NCBI RefSeq assembly: GCF_900110735.1
Contig: NZ_FOET01000004.1
Coordinates: 372,001 to 436,000 of the forward strand
Direction: 5' to 3'
DNA from: Streptomyces radiopugnans
GTDB lineage: Bacteria; Actinomycetota; Actinomycetes; Streptomycetales; Streptomycetaceae
Length of the DNA stretch: 64,000 nucleotides
Shown: in pieces, positions 8,214-16,692 of the stretch
How positions within the stretch are numbered: position 1 is the stretch's first letter
Layout of the letters: the number at the start of each line of letters is the position of its first letter
Position numbers and translations under genes: made by a program
Notes under the pieces: generated by a model
Seen by the model: the letters and a program-made list of their open reading frames with translations, nothing else
Database searches by the model: none
What the model was told of the DNA's origin: nothing

Positions 8214-8879
8214 ATGGTAAATCGCGTGACCCCGTGGCCGCTGGCGTCCCATCAGGAGAAGACGCTCAAGCAGGAGCGCGCGGTACGGACGCGGGAGCGC
8301 GTGCTCGACGCCGCCGCCAAGGCGTTCGCCGTCAAGGGCTATCCCGCCGTCACCATCCTGGACGTGGCCCGTTCCGCGGGGATGACCAAGGGCGCGGTCT
8401 ACTTCCACTACGACAACAAGGAAGCCCTCGCGGTCGCGGTGACCGACCTGTTCTACCGGCGGATCGCAGCCATCGCGGACTCCGTCGAGGAGTTGGGGCT
8501 CCCGCCGGTCAGCTCCGTCGTCGAGCTCCTGGTCCGGACGGCCGTGGCCTTCCGCGACGAGACCGTGCTCCAGGCCGGGGCGCGTCTGCAGTTGGAGCGG
8601 CAGCTGGTCGGCATCCGGCTCCCGGTCCCGTACGAGGCGTACACGGATCTGATCACCTCCTGGCTGGCGAGGAAGGAGAGGACGGGCCCGCGGGACGGCT
8701 CCCCCTCCCCCACCACGCTCGCCACCGTCCTGGTGTCCGCCTTCTTCGGCGCGCAGCACATCTCCTGGGTGCTCAACAACCACGCCGATCTCCCGGAGCG
8801 GACCATCGCGATGCTGCGGACGATCATCCCCTGCGCCGAGGAGGACATCGACCTGTGCCCGTCCGCCCCGCACCGCTGA
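8214..8879 (+). CDS. TetR-family regulator resembling gamma-butyrolactone receptors (second copy)
   Basis: A 221-residue regulator. After an N-terminal extension it reads LKQERAVRTRERVLDAAAKAF, then an HTH with SAGMTKGAVYFHYDNKEALA, the signature of ArpA/ScbR-type receptors. The C-terminal ligand domain differs strongly from that of the first TetR protein, so they probably sense different molecules. The ATG at 8214 has gaagag 7 nt upstream; a GTG four codons inside is possible. It converges on the large SARP gene. The arrangement of two receptor homologues beside a SARP is typical of signalling cascades that switch on a biosynthetic cluster. Confidence 0.85.
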   Translation: MVNRVTPWPLASHQEKTLKQERAVRTRERVLDAAAKAFAVKGYPAVTILDVARSAGMTKGAVYFHYDNKEALAVAVTDLFYRRIAAIADSVEELGLPPVSSVVELLVRTAVAFRDETVLQAGARLQLERQLVGIRLPVPYEAYTDLITSWLARKERTGPRDGSPSPTTLATVLVSAFFGAQHISWVLNNHADLPERTIAMLRTIIPCAEEDIDLCPSAPHR

Positions 8880-8948
8880 AGGGCGGGGGGCCCGGCCGCG
8901 AGTGGACGCGGCACCGGGCGCGGAGCGGTCCAGGGCCGCGGGGCGTCC

Positions 8949-11900
8949 TCACCCGGCCCCGTCGGTCGGCCAGCCGAGTGCCGTACACGCGTGGTGCACC
9001 GCCTCCTCCGCGGTCAGCCGCGCACCGCGCTCGAACGCCTGTGTGAAGGCGAGCTCGTCCAGGGTCTTCCGGGCCGCCGCCGCGATGCGGTCGACATCGC
9101 CGCGCTCGGCGGGCGGCAGCGGAGCTCCCAGGCCTCGCCGCGCCGCGTTCGCCGCCCCGAGCAGCACGGCCGCGCACGCGGCGGCCTGCCCGTTCCCGTT
9201 ACCGAGCAGCGCCGCCGCCCCCGCGAGGCCTTCCAGGGAGAGGGCGAGAGCTCGGGGCTCGCCCAGGGAGCGGGCGATGTCCAGACCGCGCAGGTGGCAG
9301 GCGACGGACCGGTCCGCGTCACCGCGGAGTTCGGCCACGAAGCCGAGTTCGGCGAGGAGCAGGTGGTCGCCCGCCTCCGAGGACACGTCCGCGTAGCCGT
9401 CGCGGATGCGCATCAGGTGCGCCTCGGCTCCGTCGAGGTCGCCGGAGCGGCGCGCGCCGAGCGCGAGGCCCATCTCCGAATGGATCTCGCCGTACTTGTA
9501 GCCCTGTTCCACGGCGATGCGGCGTGCCCGCTCGTGCAGATCGCGGGCCCGCTCCCAGTCGCGGGCCAGCAGCGCGAGCCGGCCGAGCCCGGACAGCCGG
9601 GCCGACACCTCCGTCTCCAGGCCCAGTTCCCGCGCTATGCCCAGCCCTTCACGCTGACGGCGTGCCGCGTCGTCGTAGTCGCCCCTGATCTCGGCGAGTG
9701 CGGCGAGCGGTGAGACGGTCTGCAACTCCCCCCAGCGGTCCCCCAGTTCGCGGAAGAGTTCGGCGCTGCGCAGGCCGTCGCGGCCGAGTCCCGCGAGGTC
9801 GCCGCGGATCAGCGCGAGTGTCGCCCGCAGGCCGAGGGCGGCGGCGGTCCCCCATCGGTCGCCCGCTGCGGTGAAGAGACCGAGGGCGCGCGCGTTCAGT
9901 CCGTCACAGGCGGCGGCTTCGCCCGCGCTGAACATCCCGTACGCGCACAGCCACAGGGCGCGGGCACTGCGCACGGGGTCGGGGACGGCGTCGGCGGCCG
10001 CGTCGAGGTCCGCCTCGGTGCGGTCGCCGGTGAGCAGCGCGAACGCGGCGTGCAGCAGAACGGTTTCCGGCGCGTTGCCCCCGGCGGCGGCCAGGACGGC
10101 CGCCAGGCTGCGGCGGGCCTCGGTGAAGCGGCCGCACAGCAGCCACCACCAGGACAGTGCGGTGGCGAGCCTCACCGCCTCGGCGGCCCGCCCCTCGGCC
10201 GCTCGGCGGATCCCCTCGTCGAGTGCCGCGCGTAGATTGCCGGCCTCGGCGTCCAGGCGTGCGAGCCAGGTCCGCTGGTCCGCACCTCTCAGCCCGGGCT
10301 CGGCACGCTCGGCGAGTGCGAGGTAGTAGCGCAGATGGCGGTCGCGTACGGCGGTGAGGTCCTCCATCTCGTCCAGCCGCTCCGCCGCGTACGCGGTGAC
10401 GGACTCCAGCAACCGGTAGCGCGGCCCGGTGGGGCCGTCCACGACGACCACCAGTGACCGGTCGACCAAACGCGTCACCAGGTCGAGCACTTCCTCACGG
10501 GCGACGCCGTCGCCCGCGCACGTCGCCTCGGCGGCTTCCAGGTCGCAGCCGTCGCTGTGCACCGCGAGGCGGCGCAGGACGATCCGCTCGGGTGCGCTGA
10601 GCAGCTCCCAGCTCCAGTCGATCATGGCCCGCAGGGTCTGCTGGCGGGCGGGCGCGCCCCGCTGCCGGGAGGTCAGCACCCGGAACCGGTCGCCGAGACG
10701 GGCCGCCAGTTCCCGCACTCCCAGAGCGCGCACGCGGGTGGCGGCGAGTTCGAGGGCCAGCGGGATGCCGTCGAGGCGGCGGCAGATCTCGGCGACGGCC
10801 TCCTGGTCGGACGCCTCCCGGTCGAGGCGGAAACCGGGGGTGGACGCGGCGGCGCGTTCGGCGAACAGGCGTACGGCGTCGGCGGTCCGCAGGGGCTCGA
10901 CCAGGAACACGGCCTCTCCGGCCAGGCCGAGCGGCTCCTGGCTGGTGGCCAGCACGCGCAGGCCGGGCGCGGTGCGCAGCAGCAGCTCGGCCAGTTCGGC
11001 GGCGGCGTCGACGACATGCTCGCAGTTGTCCAGGACGAGCAGGACGCGGCGGTCCCGCAGTGCGGCGGCGAGGCGCTGTGCGGGTGGCCGCTCCCCGGCA
11101 CCGGTCCCGTTGCCCGGCAGCGCGGAGGGGGCGTCCTCCCGGATGCCGAGGGTGGCGGCGACGACCTGGGCGAGGTCGGCGGAGGTTCCGGCGCGAACGC
11201 CGGCGAACTCCACGAGCCAGACGCCGTCGGGGTGCCCGCCGGCCGTGGCGTCAGCCGCCGTGGCGGCGGCCGCCGCCACGGCCAGGCGGGTCTTGCCGAC
11301 GCCGCCGGGCCCGGTGAGGGTCACCAGGCGCGCGACGCCCAGGAGCCGGGAGAGCCGGGCGAGGGCCTGGTCCCGGCCGATGAGGGAGGTGAGCGGGACG
11401 GGCAGGTTCGAGTCGGGCCCCGCTGCGGGCGGCGGCCCGGCCGACCCGGAAGCCGACCCGGAAGCCGTCCCCGCCCGGACGGGGCCCGGCGCGGACGGCA
11501 CCGGGGGGAGCGGATCCCGGTGGAGCATCGGGTCCTGGCGGAGCACCGCCTGGTGCAGCGCGCCGAGTTCGGGTCCGGGATCGACGCCCAGTTCGCCGAC
11601 CAGATGGGCCCGCAGGTCCTCGTACGACGCCAGGGCCTCGCTCTGGCGGCCCGCGAGGTAGAGAGCCCGTATCTGGACGGCGCGCAGGCGCTCCCTCAGC
11701 GGGTACCGGGCCACCAGGTCGGCCAGCTCCCCCGCGAGGAGCACATGGTCTCCCGCCGCCAGCCGCGCCTCGGCCTGCTCCTCCAGAACGGACAGCCTCT
11801 GCTCGGTGAGGCGGTGCGCGGGCCCCCGCGCGAACTCCTCGTCCGCGAAGTCCGCGTACGCGGGCCCCCGCCACAGGTCGAGGGCCTCGGTGAGCAGCGC

Positions 11901-12257
11901 GGCCCGTGCGCGGGGATCGCGTACTGGCCCGGCCTCGGCCACGAGTGCCCGGAAGCGGTCGGCGTCCACCTCGTCGGCGGCCGGGTCGAGCCGGAGCCGG
12001 TAGCCCGGCCCCTCCCGTACCACGCGGTCCCGGCCCAGGACGCGGCGCAGTTGGGAGACCTTGGCCTGGAGGGCTCCCGCCGGCTTGCCCGGCGGTTCGT
12101 CGCCCCACAGGTCGTGGACGAGGCGGTCCGCGGACACCGGGTCCCCGCCGTGCGCGAGCAGGTCCGCCAGCAGCGTCCGGACCTTGGCCTCGGGAACCCT
12201 GATCGCCTTCCCCTCGTCGTCCCACACCGCGAGTGGCCCGAGTAACCCAAACCGCAT
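8949..12257 (-). CDS. AfsR/SARP-family transcriptional activator with NB-ARC ATPase and C-terminal helical repeats
   Basis: A 1102-residue large SARP. The N-terminal winged helix (about residues 1-95, beginning MRFGLLGPLAVW) is followed by a bacterial transcriptional activation domain (98-243, with RLVGELGVDPGPEL-like ending), a Pro-rich linker, an NB-ARC-type ATPase (from about 290; P-loop GPGGVGKTRL and DNCEH Walker B), and a long Ala/Leu/Arg-rich TPR-like C-terminus. It would activate genes by binding heptameric direct repeats near -35. It is divergent from a degenerate SDR and an MFS gene, and four heptamers at an exact 11-bp period lie in between (12345-12384), so these are the likely targets. 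No strong ribosome binding site precedes the ATG. Confidence 0.92.
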   Translation of the reverse strand: MRFGLLGPLAVWDDEGKAIRVPEAKVRTLLADLLAHGGDPVSADRLVHDLWGDEPPGKPAGALQAKVSQLRRVLGRDRVVREGPGYRLRLDPAADEVDADRFRALVAEAGPVRDPRARAALLTEALDLWRGPAYADFADEEFARGPAHRLTEQRLSVLEEQAEARLAAGDHVLLAGELADLVARYPLRERLRAVQIRALYLAGRQSEALASYEDLRAHLVGELGVDPGPELGALHQAVLRQDPMLHRDPLPPVPSAPGPVRAGTASGSASGSAGPPPAAGPDSNLPVPLTSLIGRDQALARLSRLLGVARLVTLTGPGGVGKTRLAVAAAAATAADATAGGHPDGVWLVEFAGVRAGTSADLAQVVAATLGIREDAPSALPGNGTGAGERPPAQRLAAALRDRRVLLVLDNCEHVVDAAAELAELLLRTAPGLRVLATSQEPLGLAGEAVFLVEPLRTADAVRLFAERAAASTPGFRLDREASDQEAVAEICRRLDGIPLALELAATRVRALGVRELAARLGDRFRVLTSRQRGAPARQQTLRAMIDWSWELLSAPERIVLRRLAVHSDGCDLEAAEATCAGDGVAREEVLDLVTRLVDRSLVVVVDGPTGPRYRLLESVTAYAAERLDEMEDLTAVRDRHLRYYLALAERAEPGLRGADQRTWLARLDAEAGNLRAALDEGIRRAAEGRAAEAVRLATALSWWWLLCGRFTEARRSLAAVLAAAGGNAPETVLLHAAFALLTGDRTEADLDAAADAVPDPVRSARALWLCAYGMFSAGEAAACDGLNARALGLFTAAGDRWGTAAALGLRATLALIRGDLAGLGRDGLRSAELFRELGDRWGELQTVSPLAALAEIRGDYDDAARRQREGLGIARELGLETEVSARLSGLGRLALLARDWERARDLHERARRIAVEQGYKYGEIHSEMGLALGARRSGDLDGAEAHLMRIRDGYADVSSEAGDHLLLAELGFVAELRGDADRSVACHLRGLDIARSLGEPRALALSLEGLAGAAALLGNGNGQAAACAAVLLGAANAARRGLGAPLPPAERGDVDRIAAAARKTLDELAFTQAFERGARLTAEEAVHHACTALGWPTDGAG

Positions 12258-12344
12258 GTGAGCAACGGTACACGTCCGGTCCGCGCCGCGCGCCCGCGTA
12301 TCCCGGCCCTCCCGCACCCGTCGCACCCGCCATCCGGGGAAGGC

Positions 12345-12384
12345 CGTCAGCGGACCGTCAGCGGCTCCGAAGCCCGTCCGAAGC
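12345..12384 (+). promoter_or_regulatory. SARP-box array: four heptamers at an 11-bp period
   Basis: CGTCAGC occurs at 12345 and 12356, and CCGAAGC at 12367 and 12378. The four starts are exactly 11 bp apart, each heptamer followed by a 4-nt spacer. This is the layout bound by OmpR-like winged helices of SARP proteins. A possible -10, CACAGT, lies about 9 nt past the last repeat (12394-12399), the spacing expected for SARP activation of the plus-strand SDR/MFS unit. Confidence 0.6.
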
Positions 12385-12467
12385 GCCTTCGCGCACAGTC
12401 TTGTCCGCCGGATGACGTGGCGCTCCCGGAAGTACGAGGTACAGGGCGCCGGAAGGGAGCGGCGGGC

Positions 12468-13001
12468 ATGACCAGGTACGCGGGGAGAAGGGCGGTCGTC
12501 GTCGGCCAGGCCACCGGTATCGACCTGGCCATCGCCAAGCGTCTCGTGGAGGGGGGCGCGGAGGTCCTGCTGACCGCCCGCACCCCTCGGGAGCGCGCGT
12601 ACGCGAGCGCCGAGCTGGGTTCCGCCGCCCGGGTCGTCGCCCCGGGCGCCGTCGAGCACGGCCCCTGGCCGGCCGGCCAGGGCGTCGACTTCGTGTTCGC
12701 CGACGCCGTGGCCACGGCGCGCCCGCTGCTGCCGTATCTCAGGGACGGCGGCGGGGTCGTGCTGACCACCCCCGCCGCCGTGCACGAGTTCGCCGCCGAG
12801 CTCGCCTCCCGCGGCATCCGCGTCAACGCGGTGGCACCGAGCTGCATCGAGGCATCGGCGGACGATACCGCGCCGCTGCCGCCGCTCGGCCGTCTCGGCT
12901 CCGCCGAGGAAGTGGCCCGCGCCGCGCTGTTCCTGGCGACGGACGCGACGTTCACGACCGGCGTCCGGCTCCCCGTCGACGGCGGCCTCGGCAATCCGTG
13001 A
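12468..13001 (+). CDS. Degenerate short-chain dehydrogenase-like protein
   Basis: The 177-residue protein keeps the two ends of an SDR fold: a Rossmann start (RRAVVVGQATGIDLAIAKRL, with a weakened glycine motif) and the late block GIRVNAVAPSCIEAS plus LPVDGGLG. The central part is collapsed. The NNAG region is missing, and where a catalytic Tyr-x-x-x-Lys should stand the sequence reads AAVHEFAAEL. It is therefore unlikely to be an active oxidoreductase and may be a cofactor-binding or regulatory relic. ggaagggag lies 9 nt before the ATG. It precedes the MFS gene by 52 bp and is probably co-transcribed from the SARP-box promoter. Confidence 0.75.
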   Translation: MTRYAGRRAVVVGQATGIDLAIAKRLVEGGAEVLLTARTPRERAYASAELGSAARVVAPGAVEHGPWPAGQGVDFVFADAVATARPLLPYLRDGGGVVLTTPAAVHEFAAELASRGIRVNAVAPSCIEASADDTAPLPPLGRLGSAEEVARAALFLATDATFTTGVRLPVDGGLGNP

Positions 13002-13053
13002 CCGCACTCCGCTTCAAAGACATCCACGTTCCCCGAGACCCGGAGCACATCAC

Positions 13054-14298
13054 ATGAGCACCTCACCCGAGATCGCGGATCCTCCCGGCCCAGGCACCCG
13101 TGCCGCGCCGCCTGCGAACGGCGGGGGCGAGGAGCGGGAGAAGCTGCCTCTCTTCGCCCTGCTGGCCCTGTCCACGGCCGTCTTCATCACCAGCCTCACC
13201 GAGACCCTTCCCGCCGGTCTCCTCCCCGCGATGAGCGAGGGGCTGAACGTCAGGGAGTCGGCGGCCGGGCAGACCGTCACGATCTACGCGATCGGCACCG
13301 TTCTGACCGCGATCCCCCTGAGCGCGGCCACAGCGGGCTGGCGGCGCAAGCGGCTGCTGCTGACGTCGATGACGGGCTTCGCCGTCGCCAACACCGTCAC
13401 GGCTCTCTCGTCGGTCTACAGTCTGACGATGGTGGCGCGGTTCGTCGCGGGCGTCGCCGCCGGTCTGGCCTGGGCCCTGCTCGTCGGGTACGCCAGGCGC
13501 ATGGCGCCCGTCCGCCTGCAGGGCAGGGCCATCGCCATCGCCATGGCGGGCATCCCCGTGGCACTCTCCCTCGGTGTGCCTGCCGGAACCTTCCTCGGCT
13601 CGGCGCTCGGCTGGCGCGCGGCGTTCCTGTCGATGACGGCCCTCACGGTGGTGCTGCTGCTGTGGATCTTCATGGGCGTGCCCGACTATCCGGGTCAGGC
13701 GCGCGGTGAGCGGCCGAAGATGCTGGGGGCGCTGCGCGTCCCGGGGGTGTCCCCGGTGCTGTTCGTCGTCCTGGTCTTCGTCCTGGCCCACACCATCCTG
13801 TACGCCTACATCGCCACGTTCGTCAACGACCTGGGCATGGGCGACGACACCGATCTGGTGCTGCTGGTCTTCGGTGGCGCCTCGCTGGTCAGCATCTGGA
13901 TCGTCGGCGCGCAGATCCACCACCGGCTGCGCTCGTTGACGGTCGCCAGCGTCCTGCTGGTCGCCGTGGCCGCCGCGCTGCTCGCGGTCGTCGCCGACAA
14001 CGCGGCCCTCGTGTACCTCGCCTCCGCCCTGTGGGGCCTGGGCTGGGGCGGCGTGCCCACACTGCTGCAGACGGCCGCCGGCGACGCCGGCGGCAAGGCC
14101 GCCGACGCGGCGCAGGCGATGCTGGTGACACTGTGGAACGTCGCCATGGCGGGCGGCGGCATCGTCGGCGGCGTCCTGCTCGACGTGGTCGGCAGCGAAT
14201 CCTTCCCCTGGGCCGTGATGCTGCTCCTGGCACCGGTGCTCGCGGTCGTCCTCATGGCGCACAAGCACGGCTTCCCCGCCAAGCGGCCCGGCGCGTAG
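13054..14298 (+). CDS. MFS transporter, DHA1 drug-export type
   Basis: A 414-residue membrane protein with about twelve hydrophobic segments, starting after a soluble 30-residue N-terminus. It belongs to the DHA1/Cmx-like group of proton-coupled exporters, with the loop-2-3-like WRRKRLLL and motif-C-like stretch GIPVALSLGVPAGTFLG near transmembrane segment 5. It probably exports a small molecule, plausibly the product of the adjacent cluster. It follows the degenerate SDR, and a strong hairpin 100 nt downstream ends the transcript. Confidence 0.88.
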   Translation: MSTSPEIADPPGPGTRAAPPANGGGEEREKLPLFALLALSTAVFITSLTETLPAGLLPAMSEGLNVRESAAGQTVTIYAIGTVLTAIPLSAATAGWRRKRLLLTSMTGFAVANTVTALSSVYSLTMVARFVAGVAAGLAWALLVGYARRMAPVRLQGRAIAIAMAGIPVALSLGVPAGTFLGSALGWRAAFLSMTALTVVLLLWIFMGVPDYPGQARGERPKMLGALRVPGVSPVLFVVLVFVLAHTILYAYIATFVNDLGMGDDTDLVLLVFGGASLVSIWIVGAQIHHRLRSLTVASVLLVAVAAALLAVVADNAALVYLASALWGLGWGGVPTLLQTAAGDAGGKAADAAQAMLVTLWNVAMAGGGIVGGVLLDVVGSESFPWAVMLLLAPVLAVVLMAHKHGFPAKRPGA

Positions 14299-14400
14299 GG
14301 CGGGCCCCGGATCCCGGTCGGCGGGGTCCGGGGCCGTCGGCCGTGGTCCCCTTCCGGACGAAGACGGGTTCGCAGGGAGACCGGGTCCGCTCCGGTCTCC

Positions 14401-14449
14401 CGGGCGGCCGCCGAAGGCACACCGATCCCCGGCCTTCGGCGGCCGCCCG
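14401..14449. terminator. Strong hairpin terminator after the MFS gene
   Basis: Perfect 17-bp arms (14401-14417 and 14433-14449) enclose a 15-nt loop about 100 nt past the MFS stop. It insulates the SARP-controlled unit from the following genes. Confidence 0.75.
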
Positions 14450-14707
14450 CGTGCGGGGCGGGCGGCCCCTCGGCGGGTTCGCCCCCGCATACGCCTCCTT
14501 CCGTTCGAAGGGCGCCGATTCCTGCGGCCGGGCCCTCTGGACGGGCGCCCCACCGGACGGCGTTCGGGCAGGTCAGAGAAGGAAATCGCGAACTCGGCGA
14601 TCAGCCCGAAAATTTTTCCTTCGAGAAGGTATTTTTATCCCTCGTACAGACTGCCGTGCACCGGCTTCAGGTGCGAACGACGCGAGTATGAGGGGGCGTA
14701 GCGTTAC
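14450..14707 (+). promoter_or_regulatory. Promoter region of the transposase-derived gene with a receptor-site-like palindrome
   Basis: This AT-richer stretch includes CCTTC (14618-14622) and GAAGG (14625-14629) as a perfect dyad around GA, flanked by T-rich and TATTTTTA sequence. The CCTTC...GAAGGTAT pattern resembles autoregulatory elements bound by gamma-butyrolactone receptors. No reading frame is supported between 14299 and 14707. Confidence 0.4.
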
Positions 14708-15913
14708 ATGTCGTCAAGCGGAGTGCCTACGACCGTGTCAGACGGAGGCTCGCGCACACAGGAGTTCCTGGAGGAGGTCTTCGAACCGCTCCACCGTGCG
14801 GAGCAGCGCCGCTGGGCAAGGGCGTACCTGCAGGGCCTGATCCACGCGTCCGGCAGGAAGACGCCGCGGGGCATGGCGCGGACCGAGTTGATGCCTCCGG
14901 CGACGGCGCACGGCCTGCACCAGTTCATCAACGCCAGCCCGTGGGACTGGGAACCGGTGCGCCGCAGACTGGCCTTATGGGTCGCCGCGAACACGACCCC
15001 CCGCGCGTGGGTCGTCGCCGAACTGACCATTCCCAAGCGCGGGGTGCACTCGGTGGGGGTGCACCGCCGGCTGAACGCCGCGACCGGTCGGTTCATCAAC
15101 TGCCAGCAGGCCGTGGGACTCTTCCTCTCCGCCGACGCCCACTGCTTCCCGGTGGGCTGGAGCCTGGTTCTCGACGACGCCTGGGACCGGGACCGGCAGC
15201 GCAGACGCCGGGCGCGCATTCCGGAGGCGGAGACCGCGCGCCCCATGAGCTCCTACATATTCGACCACGCGGCAGCCGTCGCCGCGCAGCCACGACTGCC
15301 CCGCGTCCCCTGGGTCCTCGACCTCGCCCGGTGCGAGGACGCGGGAGGGCTGCTGGCCGGGCTCGCCCGGCACCGGTTCGACGTCGTGTGCGAGGTCGGA
15401 CCGGCCCAGCCCGTGCTCGCCGGGCACCACGCGTCCTCCGTGACCACCGCCGGCCGGTTGCTGGAGATGCGGCGCACCCGGCGGCCGTACACGGCGGAGC
15501 GCCAGGCGGCGGGCAGCCTCCCCAGGACGGCGCCGATCCGCGCGTACGCCGGGACGGTGCGTCTGCCACGGCACGACACCGACAGAGAAGGCGGTTCACA
15601 ACGCTACCGGCTCCTGGAGCTCCGCGATCCGGACGGCCGGCAGCCCGCCCGGTACTGGATCACCAGCCTGACGGACCGGTGTGTGGAAGAGACCATGGCA
15701 CTGGTGTGCAGCCGCGCCGCCGTCCGCACCGCCGTCACCACACTGCGGGAGCAGTTCGGCGCGCTCGACTTCGCAGGCCGTTCCTTTCCCGGCTGGCACC
15801 ACCACATGACCATGGTTTCGGCCGCCTACGTCCACCAGCACCTCCACGGCGCCGCCCGCTCCCTCGCCATGTCCCCGGTGCCGCACGCGGCACCGACCAG
15901 AGCCGCCGGCTGA
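14708..15913 (+). CDS. IS701-like transposase-derived protein, probably catalytically dead
   Basis: The 401-residue protein aligns by motif with IS701-family DDE transposases: HQFINASPWDW (about 71-81), PKRGVHSVGV (109-118), NCQQAVGLFL, and a late GRSFPGWHHHMTMV. The first catalytic site, normally DDT/DDS before the PK-G motif, here reads VVAELTIPK (102-110), so the first Asp is gone. I see no terminal inverted repeats or target duplication, and the gene is followed 29 bp later by a response-regulator gene in the same direction. It looks like a domesticated transposase kept as a cluster-associated gene, perhaps a DNA-binding regulator. Function is unknown. Confidence 0.75.
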   Translation: MSSSGVPTTVSDGGSRTQEFLEEVFEPLHRAEQRRWARAYLQGLIHASGRKTPRGMARTELMPPATAHGLHQFINASPWDWEPVRRRLALWVAANTTPRAWVVAELTIPKRGVHSVGVHRRLNAATGRFINCQQAVGLFLSADAHCFPVGWSLVLDDAWDRDRQRRRRARIPEAETARPMSSYIFDHAAAVAAQPRLPRVPWVLDLARCEDAGGLLAGLARHRFDVVCEVGPAQPVLAGHHASSVTTAGRLLEMRRTRRPYTAERQAAGSLPRTAPIRAYAGTVRLPRHDTDREGGSQRYRLLELRDPDGRQPARYWITSLTDRCVEETMALVCSRAAVRTAVTTLREQFGALDFAGRSFPGWHHHMTMVSAAYVHQHLHGAARSLAMSPVPHAAPTRAAG

Positions 15914-15942
15914 CCGGCCGCCGAGAGAGAGGTTCTGGGCAC

Positions 15943-16632
15943 ATGAGAAACGTACTCGTGGTGGAGCGAGAGGCCTCCGCCGCCGAAGCCATGGTGCGCG
16001 ATCTGCGCCGGCAGGGGTACTCGGCCCACAGCGTCGACACGGGAGCACGCGCCCTGCGCGCCCACCACGACGCCGGTCTGGTGCTGCTCTCCCTGGACCT
16101 GCCCGACATCGACGGCCCTGAACTGTGCCGCTCCCTGAGGGCCGAGAGCAACGTCCCCCTGATCGCCTTCACCCACACCGACAGCGAGCTGGAGCGGATC
16201 CTCGCCCTGAAAGCGGGCGCCGACGACTGCGTCGCGACCACCTGGGGTCACCGGGAGCTGGGGGCCCGCATCGAGGCGGTACTGCGTCGTGTCCGCCCCA
16301 AGCCGCCGACACCGGAGACCATCTCCCTGCGTCCGCTCCACATCGATCCGCGGACGCGGGAGGTGCGTCTGCGCGACCGGGTCGTCAACGTCACGTCGAA
16401 GGAGTTCGAACTGCTCTACGCCCTGGCCGCCGACCCCGGGACCGTGGTGTCCCGGAAGGAGCTGATGGCCAGAGTGTGGGGAAGCTCCTGGGTGCAGACC
16501 AGCCGCACCATTGACACCCACGTGAGCAGCCTGCGGGCGAAACTCGGATCCAGCCGCTGGATCATCACGGTCCGCGGGGTCGGTTACCGCATGGGCCACG
16601 CCTGGCAGATGCCGGAGACATCCGCGGGCTGA
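15943..16632 (+). CDS. Atypical OmpR-family response regulator (JadR1-like), pseudo-receiver
   Basis: The 229-residue protein has a receiver-like domain (1-120) and a complete OmpR winged helix (about 130-222, with VTSKEFELLYALA and SRTIDTHVSSLRAKL). The receiver lacks the phosphorylation machinery. The phospho-acceptor Asp is replaced by Ser50 (VLLSLDLPDIDG), the acidic pair is Glu8-Arg9, and the conserved Lys before the usual KPF is Thr. This recalls atypical regulators such as JadR1, which answer to ligands rather than a kinase, and no histidine kinase gene lies nearby. A candidate binding site is the repeat pair at 17539-17558. Confidence 0.88.
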   Translation: MRNVLVVEREASAAEAMVRDLRRQGYSAHSVDTGARALRAHHDAGLVLLSLDLPDIDGPELCRSLRAESNVPLIAFTHTDSELERILALKAGADDCVATTWGHRELGARIEAVLRRVRPKPPTPETISLRPLHIDPRTREVRLRDRVVNVTSKEFELLYALAADPGTVVSRKELMARVWGSSWVQTSRTIDTHVSSLRAKLGSSRWIITVRGVGYRMGHAWQMPETSAG

Positions 16633-16646
16633 GCGTCCGCGCACCC

Positions 16647-16690
16647 CGTCGCGGGGCCCCGGGCGGCATGCCGCCCGGGGCCCCGCGACG
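16647..16690. terminator. Bidirectional terminator, 21-bp perfect stem
   Basis: The 44-nt segment is a perfect inverted repeat with a 2-nt centre (at). It fills the gap between the convergent response-regulator gene and the racemase/isomerase-like gene. Confidence 0.85.
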
Positions 16691-16692
16691 TG

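Noticed and set aside
10557..12245. 562-codon plus-strand frame opposite the SARP gene
   Set aside because: Low-complexity antisense shadow of a well-supported regulator; the reverse strand carries clear domains.
14708..15913. Active IS701 insertion sequence
   Set aside because: First catalytic Asp is missing and no terminal inverted repeats or target duplication are visible.
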